A stretch of 35,305 bases of DNA, taken from the NCBI GenBank assembly GCA_023954375.1, contig JAMLIC010000079.1:1-35305 (forward strand), written 5' to 3'. The notes beneath the pieces are model-generated. The model saw only the letters and a list, made by a program, of their open reading frames with translations. It was not told the origin of the DNA and ran no database searches. Below are positions 1 through 7,569 of the stretch, piece by piece. Position numbers and translations under genes: made by a program. Position 1 is the first letter of the stretch, and every line of letters starts with the position of its first letter. Source of the DNA: Planctomycetota bacterium. Its GTDB lineage: Bacteria; Planctomycetota; J058.

Positions 1-43
1 GGGGGGGCGGGGGCCCGCCCGCCGCGCGCCACCTCGACGAACG

Positions 44-80
44 GCAGCGCCCGCCATCCTCCGCCGCAGCCGCGATCACA
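44..80 (-). repeat. Stop-codon-associated element, copy 1
   Basis: Read on the minus strand, the sequence right after the TAG stop of the HPF gene begins TGTGATCGCGGCTG and continues through GAGGATGGCGGGCGCTGC. Nearly the same string follows the stop of riboflavin synthase (6766-6730) and overlaps the stop of the acyl-CoA dehydrogenase (19466-19505). The remaining bases 1-43 are GC-rich, contain a small GGGCGG/CCGCCC stem, and show no gene. Confidence 0.7.
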
Positions 81-81
81 C

Positions 82-666
82 CTAGAGCTCGCGTCCCGAC
101 GGCAGCGGCATGGTCCGGGAGTCGATGATCCGCACCGACGTCGCCTGCGGCCCCTCCTCGCCCTCGTCCTCCTCGAACGCCACGCCCATGCCGATCCCCA
201 GCTCCTCGAAGCGGTCGGAGACCACGGCGTTCCGGTGGAAGTAGACGTCCCGCCCGTCGAGCGTGCGCAGGAACCCGTGGTCCTCGAACAGCCGCCGGAC
301 CAGCCCCGAGACCTCCTGTCGCGGATGGGCCTTCACGTGGCCGCGCTGCCGGGCGCTGAGCTTCTCGAGCCGGCGGCGGGCCGCGTCGAACGCCTCGATC
401 ACGACCCCGTAGAGCCCGTCGCGCGTCGTCTGCTGCGACGCCTCGCGCCGGACCACCAGCTCGTGGCTGGGCGGCACGGTCAGGTCGATCCGCACCTGCC
501 AGTGCTCGGCGTTGCCGCGGCTGCGGTGCGGCTTCTCGATCGTGACCCGGCAGCTCGACAGGTGATCGCACACCCGCTCGAGCCGCTGGGCGCGCTCCCG
601 CACGAGCTCCTCGATCCGCGGCGAGCCGGGCACGCCGTGGAACGACACCTGCAGCGGGACCTTCAT
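82..666 (-). CDS. HPF/RaiA ribosome-associated protein fused to a cold-shock domain
   Basis: This 194-residue protein probably binds the small ribosomal subunit, as hibernation factors of the HPF/RaiA family do. Residues 1 to about 112 form the RaiA-like domain, starting MKVPLQVSFHG and including the basic stretch IEKPHRSRGN. Residues about 120-190 resemble a cold-shock nucleic-acid-binding domain, with GFLRTLDGRDVYFHRNAV matching the RNP1/RNP2 region. The reading frame stays open far upstream, but the start at 666 is preceded by a good Shine-Dalgarno (AGAGGGAGAG) and matches the family N-terminus. The gene is divergent from the adjacent kinase. The HPF-CSD fusion is known in several Gram-negative lineages. 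I am confident of the domains; the ribosome role is inferred from the family. Confidence 0.85.
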   Translation of the reverse strand: MKVPLQVSFHGVPGSPRIEELVRERAQRLERVCDHLSSCRVTIEKPHRSRGNAEHWQVRIDLTVPPSHELVVRREASQQTTRDGLYGVVIEAFDAARRRLEKLSARQRGHVKAHPRQEVSGLVRRLFEDHGFLRTLDGRDVYFHRNAVVSDRFEELGIGMGVAFEEDEGEEGPQATSVRIIDSRTMPLPSGREL

Positions 667-799
667 GTCGACTCTCCCTCTCTTGCTAGGCCCCATCTTC
701 GGCCACCCCATCCGATCGACAAGGCAGCGGGCCCCGGGCCCCGGCCCGGCCGACGGTTTCGCGGGCGCCAGGACCCGGGGCGCCCCCTCGGGTGCCTGG

Positions 800-805
800 T
801 ATGGT
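800..805 (+). promoter_or_regulatory. -10-like hexamer of a leaderless start
   Basis: TATGGT lies 6 nt upstream of the GTG start at 812. A transcript beginning 7 nt after this hexamer would start on the initiation codon. There is no clear Shine-Dalgarno. Confidence 0.4.
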
Positions 806-811
806 GAAAGT

Positions 812-2896
812 GTGAACCCGTCCTCCCGCGACCGGGCCCGGCGCGTCCTCGACCTGGTCCGCACGACCGAAGGGCTCGAGGCGCTCGAGACGGCGATCGC
901 CCGCGAGCTCGAGGCCGACGCGGCCGGCGAGGCGGCGGCGGAGGTCGCCGCCGCCAACCGCGCCCTGCGCGAGGGGGGCGAGGGGCTCGCCAGCGGCATC
1001 CTCGACGCGGTCCCCGGCGGGGTGGTGGTCGTCTCGCCGGAGGGCGCCGTCCTCCGCGCCAACGGCGAGGCGATGCGCATCCTCGGGCTGTCGTACGACG
1101 CCCTCACCCGACGGTTCATCCACGACTTCGAGCGCGGCACCTACCACGAGGACGGCTCGCCCTGCCCCGTCGAGGACTACCCGGTGGCGCGCTGCCTGGC
1201 CACGGGCGAGCCCCAGCCGGCGACGCTCATCGGCGTGCGCCAGCCGGCCGGCGACATCGTCTGGGCCGTCTTCCGGGCCGTGCCGCTCACCGCGCCCGAC
1301 ACCGGCGCCCTGGCCGGCGCCGTCGTCACGTTCATCGACGTGACCGACCGCAAGCGCGCGGAGGAGGCGGCGCGCCGCTCCGAGGAGCGCTTCCGCACGC
1401 TCGTCGAGAGCTGGCCGAGCTACATCATGGTCGTCGACCCCGACGCGCGCATCCGCTTCCTCAACCGCGCGCCCGAGGGCCACCGCGTCCAGGACCTGGT
1501 CGGGCGCACCTGCTTCGAGCTCAGCCTCGAGGGGACGCAAGAGCGGGTGCGCGAGGCGCTCGCCGCCGCGATCGAGCGGGGCGCGGCGAGCCTGTTCCAG
1601 GGGGAGGACACGTTCGGGCGCGCCTGGGAGACGCACGTCATCCCGCTGCGCGACGAGGCGGGGCGGGTCATGCAGGCCATGTTCGTCTCGACCGACATCA
1701 CCGATCGGCGGCGGGCCGACGAGGAGCGGCGCCGCCTCGACCAGGACCTCATGGAGGCGCAGCGCCTGGGCAGCCTGGCCCTGTTCGCCGGCGGCATGGC
1801 CCACGACTTCAACAACCTGCTCGTGGGGATCCGCGGCAACCTCGACCTGGCCCTCCAGCGGATCGGCCCGCACGCGCCGGCCCGGCCGCTGCTCGAGGAC
1901 GCGGGGCGCGCGGCGCTCCACGCGACCGAGCTCACCGACAAGCTCCTGGCCTACGCCGGGCAGCGCACGACGGTCGCCGGGGCGGTCAACGTCGACGCGC
2001 TCACCGACGACATGGCGCAGCTCCTGCGCGCGACCGTCTCCAAGAAGGTCGCCCTCCAGCTCGACCTCGCGGGGGACCTGCCGGCGGTCGAGGCCGACGC
2101 GACGCAGGTGCGGCAGGTCCTGATGAACCTGATCACCAACGGCGCCGAGGCGCTCGGCGGCGGCAGCGGCACGGTCACGGTGCGCACGCGCGCCGCCGCC
2201 CCGGCGGCGGTGCGCGCCTGGGCCGACGCGCTCGCCCCGGCCGAGCCCGAGGCGGCCAGCTACGTCGTGATCGAGGTCCACGACGACGGCTGCGGCCTCG
2301 ACGCCGCCACGCGGGCCCGCATGTTCGAGCCCTTCTACACGACCAAGTTCACGGGTCGGGGCCTCGGCCTCGCCGCGGTGCTCGGGATCATGCGCGCGCA
2401 CCGGGGCGCGATCGGGGTCGAGTCCGCGCCCGGGGCGGGGTCGACGCTGCGCGTGGCCTTCCCGGCCATCGCGCGGCCGTCGCCGGCCCCGCCGCCGGAG
2501 CGCGCGCCGCAGCGGCCGCCGACGGCGGCCGACCGCCCCACCGTCCTCGTCGTCGACGACGAGCGGCACGTGCGCTCGGTCGCGCGGATCGCGCTCGAGG
2601 AGAGCGGCTACCGCGTGCTGACCGCGTCCGACGGGCGGGAGGCGGTGGAGCTCTTCACCGCGCACGACGAGATCCGCGCCGTGCTGCTCGACCTCCTCAT
2701 GCCCGACATGGACGGCGAGGAGGCGTGCGAGTCCCTGCGGCGCGTCCGCGCCGACGTGCCGATCATCCTCTCGAGCGGCCTGGGGGAGGACGCCGCCCTG
2801 AGCCGCTTCGCCGCCCGCGGCCTGGCCGGCTTCCTCAAGAAGCCCTACCACCTCGACGAGCTGGTCTCGCTGGTCCAGCGCGTGGTTCGAGCCTGA
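812..2896 (+). CDS. PAS-PAS hybrid histidine kinase with C-terminal receiver
   Basis: This soluble sensor kinase of 694 residues has no membrane segments. Two PAS domains lie at about residues 63-170 and 190-305; the first ends with a typical linker (FIDVTDRKRAEE). The phosphoacceptor His331 lies in GGMAHDFNNLL, followed by an HATPase domain with N-box LMNLITNGAEAL and G-boxes DDGCGLD and GRGLGLAAV. A receiver domain follows, with acidic Asp582/Asp583, phosphoacceptor Asp627 (LLDLLMPDMDG) and Lys677. Phosphate probably moves from His331 to Asp627. The frame is open back to 665, but that part is low-complexity and antisense to the HPF gene. GTG at 812 is chosen because it follows a -10-like hexamer at leaderless spacing. 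No output domain or cognate regulator is adjacent, so the target is unknown. Confidence 0.9.
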   Translation: MNPSSRDRARRVLDLVRTTEGLEALETAIARELEADAAGEAAAEVAAANRALREGGEGLASGILDAVPGGVVVVSPEGAVLRANGEAMRILGLSYDALTRRFIHDFERGTYHEDGSPCPVEDYPVARCLATGEPQPATLIGVRQPAGDIVWAVFRAVPLTAPDTGALAGAVVTFIDVTDRKRAEEAARRSEERFRTLVESWPSYIMVVDPDARIRFLNRAPEGHRVQDLVGRTCFELSLEGTQERVREALAAAIERGAASLFQGEDTFGRAWETHVIPLRDEAGRVMQAMFVSTDITDRRRADEERRRLDQDLMEAQRLGSLALFAGGMAHDFNNLLVGIRGNLDLALQRIGPHAPARPLLEDAGRAALHATELTDKLLAYAGQRTTVAGAVNVDALTDDMAQLLRATVSKKVALQLDLAGDLPAVEADATQVRQVLMNLITNGAEALGGGSGTVTVRTRAAAPAAVRAWADALAPAEPEAASYVVIEVHDDGCGLDAATRARMFEPFYTTKFTGRGLGLAAVLGIMRAHRGAIGVESAPGAGSTLRVAFPAIARPSPAPPPERAPQRPPTAADRPTVLVVDDERHVRSVARIALEESGYRVLTASDGREAVELFTAHDEIRAVLLDLLMPDMDGEEACESLRRVRADVPIILSSGLGEDAALSRFAARGLAGFLKKPYHLDELVSLVQRVVRA

Positions 2897-2904
2897 CCTC
2901 GGGC

Positions 2905-3579
2905 CTACCCCCGCTCGCCCGGCGCCCCCGCCAGCGCCGCGAGCACCTGCTCCGGCGCCTGGACGCGCTGGAAGCGGCAGGCGCGGCGCGGCAGGACGAA
3001 GCTCCTGCCGCGGTGGGTCGTCAGGCGGGCCTGCACCTGGCCGAAGTCGAGGTCGCCGAGCCCGGCCCCGAAGCGGTCGAGGCGGACGGCCGGGGGGCCG
3101 GCGAGCCGGAAGGTCACCGCGTAGCGCCCCACCTCGCCCAGGCCGGCGTGGTCCGCCGCGATCCAGTAGCGGGTCGCGCGGCGCTGGCGCAGGCGCAGCA
3201 CGAGGATGAACAGGAGGAGGCCCGCGCTGGCCGCCGGGCAGACGAGGCCGAAGCCCTGGCGGCCGGTCAGGGCGGCGGCCACGGCGACCGGCGCGAAGAA
3301 GGCGGCCAGGAGCGTGGCGGTCATCCCCGCGCCGGCGACCCGGCCGAGGGTCGTCGTGGCCGCGACGAGCGCCGCGTAGCCGAGCCCGAGGCGCGCGGCG
3401 TGCCCGGGCGCGACGCCGTCCGCCAGGGCCAGCCCCCCGCCGAGGACCAGCGCCGTCACCGCGAAGGCCACGACGCCGGCGACGAGGTCCTCGCGCACGG
3501 GCCGGGCGGTCGGCTGCCCCGACCAGAGCACGCCGGGGGGCACCGCCCCGACCCCGACGTCGGCGACCTCCCCGCTCAC
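2905..3579 (-). CDS. Membrane protein with C-terminal PH-like region, unknown function
   Basis: This 224-residue protein is not recognised by family. Residues about 30-55 (LVAGVVAFAVTALVLGGGLA), 63-80, 84-105 and 112-130 are hydrophobic and look like membrane segments; the last is followed by RLRQRRATRYW. The C-terminal 90 residues are soluble, beginning RYWIAADHAGLGEVGRYAV, and resemble the short bacterial PH-type domains that follow membrane hairpins; this is a weak guess. The GTG start overlaps the mnmA stop as GTGA, so translation is probably coupled to mnmA. Its stop lies only 8 bp from the convergent kinase stop, leaving no room for separate terminators. No link to tRNA modification can be inferred beyond co-transcription. 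Confidence 0.7.
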   Translation of the reverse strand: MSGEVADVGVGAVPPGVLWSGQPTARPVREDLVAGVVAFAVTALVLGGGLALADGVAPGHAARLGLGYAALVAATTTLGRVAGAGMTATLLAAFFAPVAVAAALTGRQGFGLVCPAASAGLLLFILVLRLRQRRATRYWIAADHAGLGEVGRYAVTFRLAGPPAVRLDRFGAGLGDLDFGQVQARLTTHRGRSFVLPRRACRFQRVQAPEQVLAALAGAPGERG

Positions 3580-4694
3580 GCCCGCGCCCCGGCGACCGCG
3601 GGAAGGGCGGCCCGGATCCAGCCCGCGAGCTGGACCGCGTCGTCGGCCTCGTCGTAGACGACGACCGCCTGGCCGGGCACGACGGCCCGGGCCGGCGCGT
3701 CGAACGTCGCCTCGAAGGCGTCAGGGCCGGTGCAGGTGACCGTGACGGGGTGCGCCGCGCCGTGGGCGCGGAGCTGGGCCCGCCCGCGCGCCTGCTCCCC
3801 GGGGCCGAGCCGCCGCCCCACCCAGGTCGCCTCCTCGGCCAGGAGGCCGCCGGCCCCGAGGTCGGCGGCGCCGCCGACGACCACCAGCCGGCGCGCGGGC
3901 TCGGTGCGCACGACGTAGAGCGGCGCCCCCGCGCCGCCGATCCCCAGCCCGCGCCGCTGGCCGACGGTGTAGCCCGCCGTCCCGGCGTGCGTCCCGCGCA
4001 GCCGCCCGGCGGTGTCACGGACCTCGCCCGGCGCGAGCGCCGGGGCGTCCGCGGGCAGGCGCTCGCGCAGGAGGTCGCGGTAGTCGCCCGCGACGAAGCA
4101 GAGCTCCTGCGAGTCGGGCTTGTCGGCCACCCGCAGCAGCCCGCGCGCGCGGGCCATCGCCCGCACCTCCTCCTTCGTCAGCGCGCCCAGCGGGAAGCGC
4201 ACGCGCGCGAGCTGCGCCTGCTCGAGCACCGCGAGCACGTAGCTCTGGTCCTTGCGGCGGTCGCGCGCCCGACGCAGGGCGACGCGCCCCGCCTCGGGGG
4301 CGACGCGCGCGTAGTGGCCGGAGGCCACGGCCGCGGCCCCGACCTGGTCGGCGAAGCGCAGGACGTGGCCGAACTTGAGCCAGCGGTTGCAGAGGACGCA
4401 CGGGTTGGGGGTGCGGCCCGCGGCGTAGTCGGCCGCGAACCGGTCGATGAGCCGGCCGAACTCGCGCTCCATGTTCAGGGCGTAGAAGGGGATCCCCAGG
4501 CGGTCGGCGACCCGCCGCGCGTCGAGGGCGTCCTCGACGCTGCAGCACCCCTGCCGCTCCCCGGCCGGCGCCCCCGTCGCCCCGGAGCGCAGGAAGACGC
4601 CGACCACGTCGCAGCCGGCCTCGACGAGGAGGGCGGCCGCGACGCTCGAGTCGACCCCGCCCGAGAGGCAGGCCACCACGCGCTCGCGGTCCAT
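3576..4694 (-). CDS. mnmA: tRNA-specific 2-thiouridylase MnmA
   Basis: MnmA adenylates and thiolates U34 of the tRNAs for Lys, Glu and Gln, using sulfur relayed from IscS. The 372-residue protein starts with the PP-loop motif SGGVDSS (residues 11-17). It has the catalytic Cys102 in NPCVLCN and the second catalytic Cys199 in DSQELCFV, the same numbering as the E. coli enzyme. GYTVGQRRGLG of the central domain is also present, and the length is normal. The ATG at 4694 has TAAGGT 6 nt upstream and no convincing Shine-Dalgarno at normal spacing, which suggests a leaderless message. It is divergent from the gene at 4775 and coupled downstream to a membrane protein. The assignment is secure. Confidence 0.97.
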   Translation of the reverse strand: MDRERVVACLSGGVDSSVAAALLVEAGCDVVGVFLRSGATGAPAGERQGCCSVEDALDARRVADRLGIPFYALNMEREFGRLIDRFAADYAAGRTPNPCVLCNRWLKFGHVLRFADQVGAAAVASGHYARVAPEAGRVALRRARDRRKDQSYVLAVLEQAQLARVRFPLGALTKEEVRAMARARGLLRVADKPDSQELCFVAGDYRDLLRERLPADAPALAPGEVRDTAGRLRGTHAGTAGYTVGQRRGLGIGGAGAPLYVVRTEPARRLVVVGGAADLGAGGLLAEEATWVGRRLGPGEQARGRAQLRAHGAAHPVTVTCTGPDAFEATFDAPARAVVPGQAVVVYDEADDAVQLAGWIRAALPAVAGARA

Positions 4695-4700
4695 GGCCTC

Positions 4701-4706
4701 ACCTTA
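4701..4706 (-). promoter_or_regulatory. -10-like hexamer of mnmA
   Basis: TAAGGT on the minus strand lies exactly 6 nt before the mnmA ATG, the same geometry as upstream of the genes at 812 and 11062. Confidence 0.4.
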
Positions 4707-4722
4707 CCTCGGCCAACAGGTC

Positions 4723-4750
4723 TTGTGCCGACCTGGCCCGGGCTTAGAAT
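4723..4750 (+). promoter_or_regulatory. Sigma-70-type promoter of the gene at 4775
   Basis: TTGTGC (4723-4728) and TAGAAT (4745-4750) are separated by 16 bp and precede a Shine-Dalgarno (GAGGAGG) and a GTG start. This is one of the few places in the window with both boxes recognisable. Confidence 0.5.
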
Positions 4751-4774
4751 CCGCGCGACGACGAGGAGGACCCC

Positions 4775-5188
4775 GTGCCCCGACCCCTGGCGTGGCGCCA
4801 CCTGGCGCGCCTGCACGAGCTGACGACGACCGCCTCGGCCTGCCGCGTGTGGCTCGACCGCAAGCTCGTCACGCTCCCGCCGGTCGTCGAGGGCGCGGCG
4901 GCCGACCGGGCCCTCGCCGAGGAGGTCCTGGCCCTGGCCGTCGAGCGCGGCTGGAAGCTCCCCGACCCCGTCCCCTACGAGTGGGGCCGCGTGGGCGACG
5001 AGTCCGACCCGCTGCCGCGGCTCGTGCGCATCCTCGAGCGCGACGCCTTCGAGCTCGACGGCTTCGCCCGCGACACCGACGACGAGGAGGTCCGCTCCCT
5101 CCTCCTGCAGGCGCGCAACGAGCGTCACGCCCTCCTGGCCGCGCTCGAGCAGGTCGAGCCGCTGGCGACGCTCCCCGGCGCCAAGTAG
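4775..5188 (+). CDS. Small protein of unknown function, faint ferritin-like helical pattern
   Basis: This 137-residue soluble protein is unrecognised by family. The start is supported by GAGGAGG 6-11 nt upstream of the GTG and by a promoter at 4723-4750. Residues about 90-125 form an amphipathic helical stretch (LERDAFELDGFARDTDDEEV, then RSLLLQARNERHALLAAL). It resembles one half of a rubrerythrin-type helix pair, but the expected Glu of an ExxH metal site is Asn (NERH). Metal binding is therefore doubtful. There is no signal peptide or membrane segment. It is monocistronic, lying between divergent mnmA and the PilZ gene, which has its own promoter. Confidence 0.7.
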   Translation: MPRPLAWRHLARLHELTTTASACRVWLDRKLVTLPPVVEGAAADRALAEEVLALAVERGWKLPDPVPYEWGRVGDESDPLPRLVRILERDAFELDGFARDTDDEEVRSLLLQARNERHALLAALEQVEPLATLPGAK

Positions 5189-5324
5189 CCGCGCGCCGCA
5201 TCTTGCGGCAGCGTTTCCCGGATTTCGGCCATCGCGTGTGAACGTCGTTCTCGAGATGGCCGACACCCCGACACGCAACCATCGCGCGTTCAGACACTTA
5301 CGGCGCGTGGCCGGGCGCCGCCGG

Positions 5325-5340
5325 AGGTGCGGGAATTGCA
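5325..5340 (+). promoter_or_regulatory. Sigma-54 (-24/-12) promoter of the PilZ gene
   Basis: The sequence AGGTGCGGGAATTGCA carries the invariant GG and GC doublets exactly 12 bp apart (G5326 to G5338) and a full TTGCA at the -12 element. The expected transcription start is about 5351, 45 bp before the PilZ ATG. Two sigma-54 activators are encoded in the same window. Confidence 0.6.
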
Positions 5341-5395
5341 CTCCTGATACACGGGCCCCCCGGCGCGGCATGGGAGGTCAGGCAGGAGGCGCGCG

Positions 5396-5989
5396 ATGGC
5401 AGGGCACGAGCGGCAGGACGACCGGCGGGAGCACCCGCGCCACCCCGTGAGCGGCGGCAACGCCGAGATCGTCCAGGTGTTCGGCCCGCAGGGGGCGCGC
5501 CGCCGCCCGTCCGACCGGGCCCGGATCGTCAACTGGAGCCGCGGCGGGCTGCTCCTGAAGGTCCCGAGCCCGCGCCGCCGCCTCGTCTTCTTCAAGCAGC
5601 CGCCCGTCCTCGCCGCCGAGGACCAGCTCAAGTGCACCCTGCGCCTGCCGCCGCAGTACAACGACATCGAGCTCTCGGCCGAGGTCGTGCGCGTCGAGCG
5701 CTGCGTCGACGACCCCGACCACGTCCACGTCGCGCTCTCCTTCCTCTCGCTGCCGGCTGACCGCGTCGAGCAGATGGCCGCGCTGCTCGAGCCGAAGCCG
5801 AAGGTCAGCGCGCGGGTGTCGCGCGGCGCGTCGGGCCGGGTGAGCGCGCGCAGCGGGCGGGCGAGCCAGCGGGTGAAGCAGAGCCAGCGGGTCGAGGCCG
5901 CCTCCAGCCAGCGGCTCGGCATGCGCCAGACGGAGACGCTCGAGCTGCGCAACAGCGCGCGGCTGTCGCGGACCAGCGGGCGTCACTGA
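5396..5989 (+). CDS. PilZ-domain protein with a basic Ser/Arg-rich tail
   Basis: This 197-residue protein should bind cyclic di-GMP. The arginine motif lies near the N-terminus (DRREHPRHPV, residues about 9-18), and the second motif [DN]xSxxG is NWSRGG at about 46-51, followed by beta strands to residue 130. The last 60 residues are a low-complexity tail of repeated S-x-R and Q-R-V units (RVSRGASGRVSARSGRASQR), probably disordered and positively charged. The ATG has a strong AGGAGG Shine-Dalgarno. A sigma-54 promoter upstream suggests control by an enhancer-binding activator, as is common for surface or motility functions. The gene stands alone and is followed directly by a long palindrome. 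Its effector partner is unknown. Confidence 0.88.
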   Translation: MAGHERQDDRREHPRHPVSGGNAEIVQVFGPQGARRRPSDRARIVNWSRGGLLLKVPSPRRRLVFFKQPPVLAAEDQLKCTLRLPPQYNDIELSAEVVRVERCVDDPDHVHVALSFLSLPADRVEQMAALLEPKPKVSARVSRGASGRVSARSGRASQRVKQSQRVEAASSQRLGMRQTETLELRNSARLSRTSGRH

Positions 5990-5993
5990 TCGC

Positions 5994-6038
5994 TCTGAGC
6001 TCGAGAGAAATCGCTGCGCGATTTCTCTCGAGCTCAGA
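5994..6038 (+). terminator. 21-bp perfect palindrome after the PilZ gene
   Basis: Arms 5994-6014 and 6018-6038 (starting TCTGAGCTCGAG) are perfectly complementary around a 3-nt TGC loop, 4 bp after the PilZ stop. There is no T-run, so it is an unusual terminator, if it is one. The right arm is also the end sequence of each 153-bp tandem unit that follows; the left arm occurs only here. Confidence 0.5.
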
Positions 6039-6490
6039 CCTGCGATGAGTGATGCGCTCGCGAGGGGGGCGCGATCGGCGCAGTGCCCGGGCAACGGTGT
6101 TTGGCCCGTTCCGCGCCTCCCCATCGCTCGCTCTGGCCGGTCGAGTACGTGCAGCGGAAGGAATCGCTGCGCGATTTCTCTCGAGCTCAGACCTGCGATG
6201 AGTGATGCGCTCGCGAGGGGGGCGCGATCGGCGCAGTGCCCGGGCAACGGTGTTTGGCCCGTTCCGCGCCTCCCCATCGCTCGCTCTGGCGGGTCGAGTA
6301 CGTGCAGCGGAAGGAATCGCTGCGCGATTTCTCTCGAGCTCAGACCTGCGATGAGTGATGCGCTCGCGAGGGGGGCGCGATCGGCGCAGTGCCCGGGCAA
6401 CGGTGTTTGGCCCGTTCCGCGCCTCCCCATCGCTCGCTCTGGCGGGTCGAGTACGTGCAGCGGAAGGAATCGCTGCGCGATTTCTCTCGA
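6032..6490. repeat. Three tandem 153-bp units
   Basis: Units 6032-6184, 6185-6337 and 6338-6490 are virtually identical; I see one base difference, C6138 in unit 1 against G in the others. Each unit contains GATGAGTGATGCGCTCGCGA, a GC stem (in unit 1, 6064-6073 pairing with 6112-6122) and the half-palindrome GCGATTTCTCTCGAGCTCAG. Because 153 is divisible by 3, spurious open frames with 51-residue repeats run through it on both strands. A diverged single copy lies at 21761-21890. No gene is supported from 5990 to 6766. Confidence 0.9.
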
Positions 6491-6551
6491 GCTCAGACGC
6501 GCAAACTCGTCATCGACACGCTCGAACCCACGAGTTGTCCTCGAACCCCGT

Positions 6552-6684
6552 CTTCGCAGACGACCGAGCCGCCTCGGAGCACACCTCACCGCGCCTTCGC
6601 AGCAGGAGCGTCAGGCGAGGCCGAGGAGGGCAGGGCGTGTCGGCCGAAGGCGAGGGAAGGCGGCCTCCTGGCCGCCGACCGAGC
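6552..6684. repeat. Dispersed 133-bp repeat, copy A
   Basis: This stretch, from CTTCGCAGACG to GGCCGCCGACCGAG, is nearly repeated at 35154-35287, with roughly 85-90% identity by eye. The middle includes GAGCACACCTC and AAGGCGAGGGAAGGCGG in both copies. No coding signal is convincing in either. Confidence 0.8.
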
Positions 6685-6702
6685 CTGAGCGCGAAGTCGG
6701 GG

Positions 6703-6721
6703 CCCCCCCCCCCCCCCCCCC
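6703..6721. repeat. Homopolymer of 19 C
   Basis: Nineteen consecutive C bases separate repeat A from the stop-codon element behind riboflavin synthase. The flanking GTCGGGG and the end of the C-run followed by GAC could fold into a hairpin. The true length is uncertain, since such runs are error-prone in sequencing. Confidence 0.85.
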
Positions 6722-6729
6722 GACGCACC

Positions 6730-6766
6730 GCAGCGCCCGCCATCCTCGGCACCAGCCGCGATCACA
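6730..6766 (-). repeat. Stop-codon-associated element, copy 2
   Basis: On the minus strand the riboflavin synthase stop TAG is followed immediately by TGTGATCGCGGCTG and, after a short variable gap, GAGGATGGCGGGCGCTGC. Apart from the gap it matches copy 1 (80-44), and it resembles copy 3 (19466-19505). Confidence 0.75.
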
Positions 6767-7495
6767 CTAGTCGCCGAGGAGCCCGGTCCGCCGCAGGTCC
6801 TCGACCGTGAGGCTCAGGGCCGCGCGCGGGGCGACGATGATGCTCGACCCGTCGGCCATGGGGACGGCCGGGGGCTTCTCCTCGGCGTCCTGCCGCCCGG
6901 CGGGGAGGTAGGCGGCGAGGAGGCGCCGCACCCACTTGCCCAGCTGGTCGACCTCGATGTTCACCAGCGCGCCGACGGGCTTCAGGCCGAGCGTCGTGAC
7001 CTCGAGCGTGTGGGGGATCAGCGCCACGGAGAAGCGGCCGGGCTGGACGTCGACGAGCGTGAGGCTCACGCCGTCGATGCAGATCGAGCCCTTCTCGACC
7101 ATGAGGGCGGTGAGCCGCGCCGGGACCTCGACCGTGAACAGGACCTGCCCCGGCTCCTGGCGGCGCTCGGCGAGCCGCCCCGTCCCGTCGACGTGGCCGG
7201 CGACGATGTGGCCGTGGAAGCGGCCGTCGGCGCGCATGGAGCGCTCGACGTTCACGCGGTCCTTCACGCGCAGGGTGGCGAAGGCGGTGCGCTCTATCGT
7301 CTCGCGGATCACGTCGAAGTCGACGCGCCCGCCCTGGACGGAGACGGCCGTGAGGCACGTGCCGTCGATCGCCACGCTGTCGCCCACGGCCACGTCGGCG
7401 GCCAGGCCGCCCATGTCGATGGTCAGGCGGTGCGCCTGGCCGCGCGGGAGCAGCGCCTCGACGACCCCCTGACCTTCGATGATGCCGGTGAACAC
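6767..7495 (-). CDS. ribE: Riboflavin synthase, alpha subunit
   Basis: This enzyme converts two 6,7-dimethyl-8-ribityllumazine molecules to riboflavin. The N-terminus VFTGIIEGQG from GTG at 7495 is the family start. The two lumazine-binding repeats are visible, each with its G-x-x-LT signature: GTCLTAV in the first and GVSLTLV in the second, with GHIVAGHVDGTG between them. The protein is 242 residues, about 40 longer than usual, because of a C-terminal extension starting near QDAEEKPPAVP. The frame remains open far upstream inside the HEAT gene, but the conserved start excludes that. A promoter-like pair lies at 7518-7546. No FMN riboswitch is visible in the short leader, and no other rib genes are nearby. 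Confidence 0.95.
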   Translation of the reverse strand: MFTGIIEGQGVVEALLPRGQAHRLTIDMGGLAADVAVGDSVAIDGTCLTAVSVQGGRVDFDVIRETIERTAFATLRVKDRVNVERSMRADGRFHGHIVAGHVDGTGRLAERRQEPGQVLFTVEVPARLTALMVEKGSICIDGVSLTLVDVQPGRFSVALIPHTLEVTTLGLKPVGALVNIEVDQLGKWVRRLLAAYLPAGRQDAEEKPPAVPMADGSSIIVAPRAALSLTVEDLRRTGLLGD

Positions 7496-7517
7496 GCTGG
7501 GCGACCCCCGTGCGTCC

Positions 7518-7546
7518 TTGGTACACGTCGGCGCCAGGCCCGGCAA
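7518..7546 (-). promoter_or_regulatory. Candidate promoter of riboflavin synthase
   Basis: On the minus strand TTGCCG (7546-7541) and TACCAA (7523-7518) are spaced by 17 bp. The predicted start near 7511 leaves a leader of about 16 nt. Confidence 0.35.
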
Positions 7547-7569
7547 CCCTTCCGGTGGGATCCCGTCGA

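Noticed and set aside
686..4018. A 1110-codon minus-strand open frame
   Set aside because: It is Arg/Gly/Pro-rich shadow translation antisense to the kinase and overlapping mnmA.
6032..6490. CRISPR array
   Set aside because: The units are 153 bp, contiguous, with no variable spacers and no cas genes.
5378..6589. Long minus-strand open frame with 51-residue protein repeats
   Set aside because: It exists only because the 153-bp DNA period is a multiple of three and the GC bias removes stops. It runs antisense through the PilZ gene and has no start signal.
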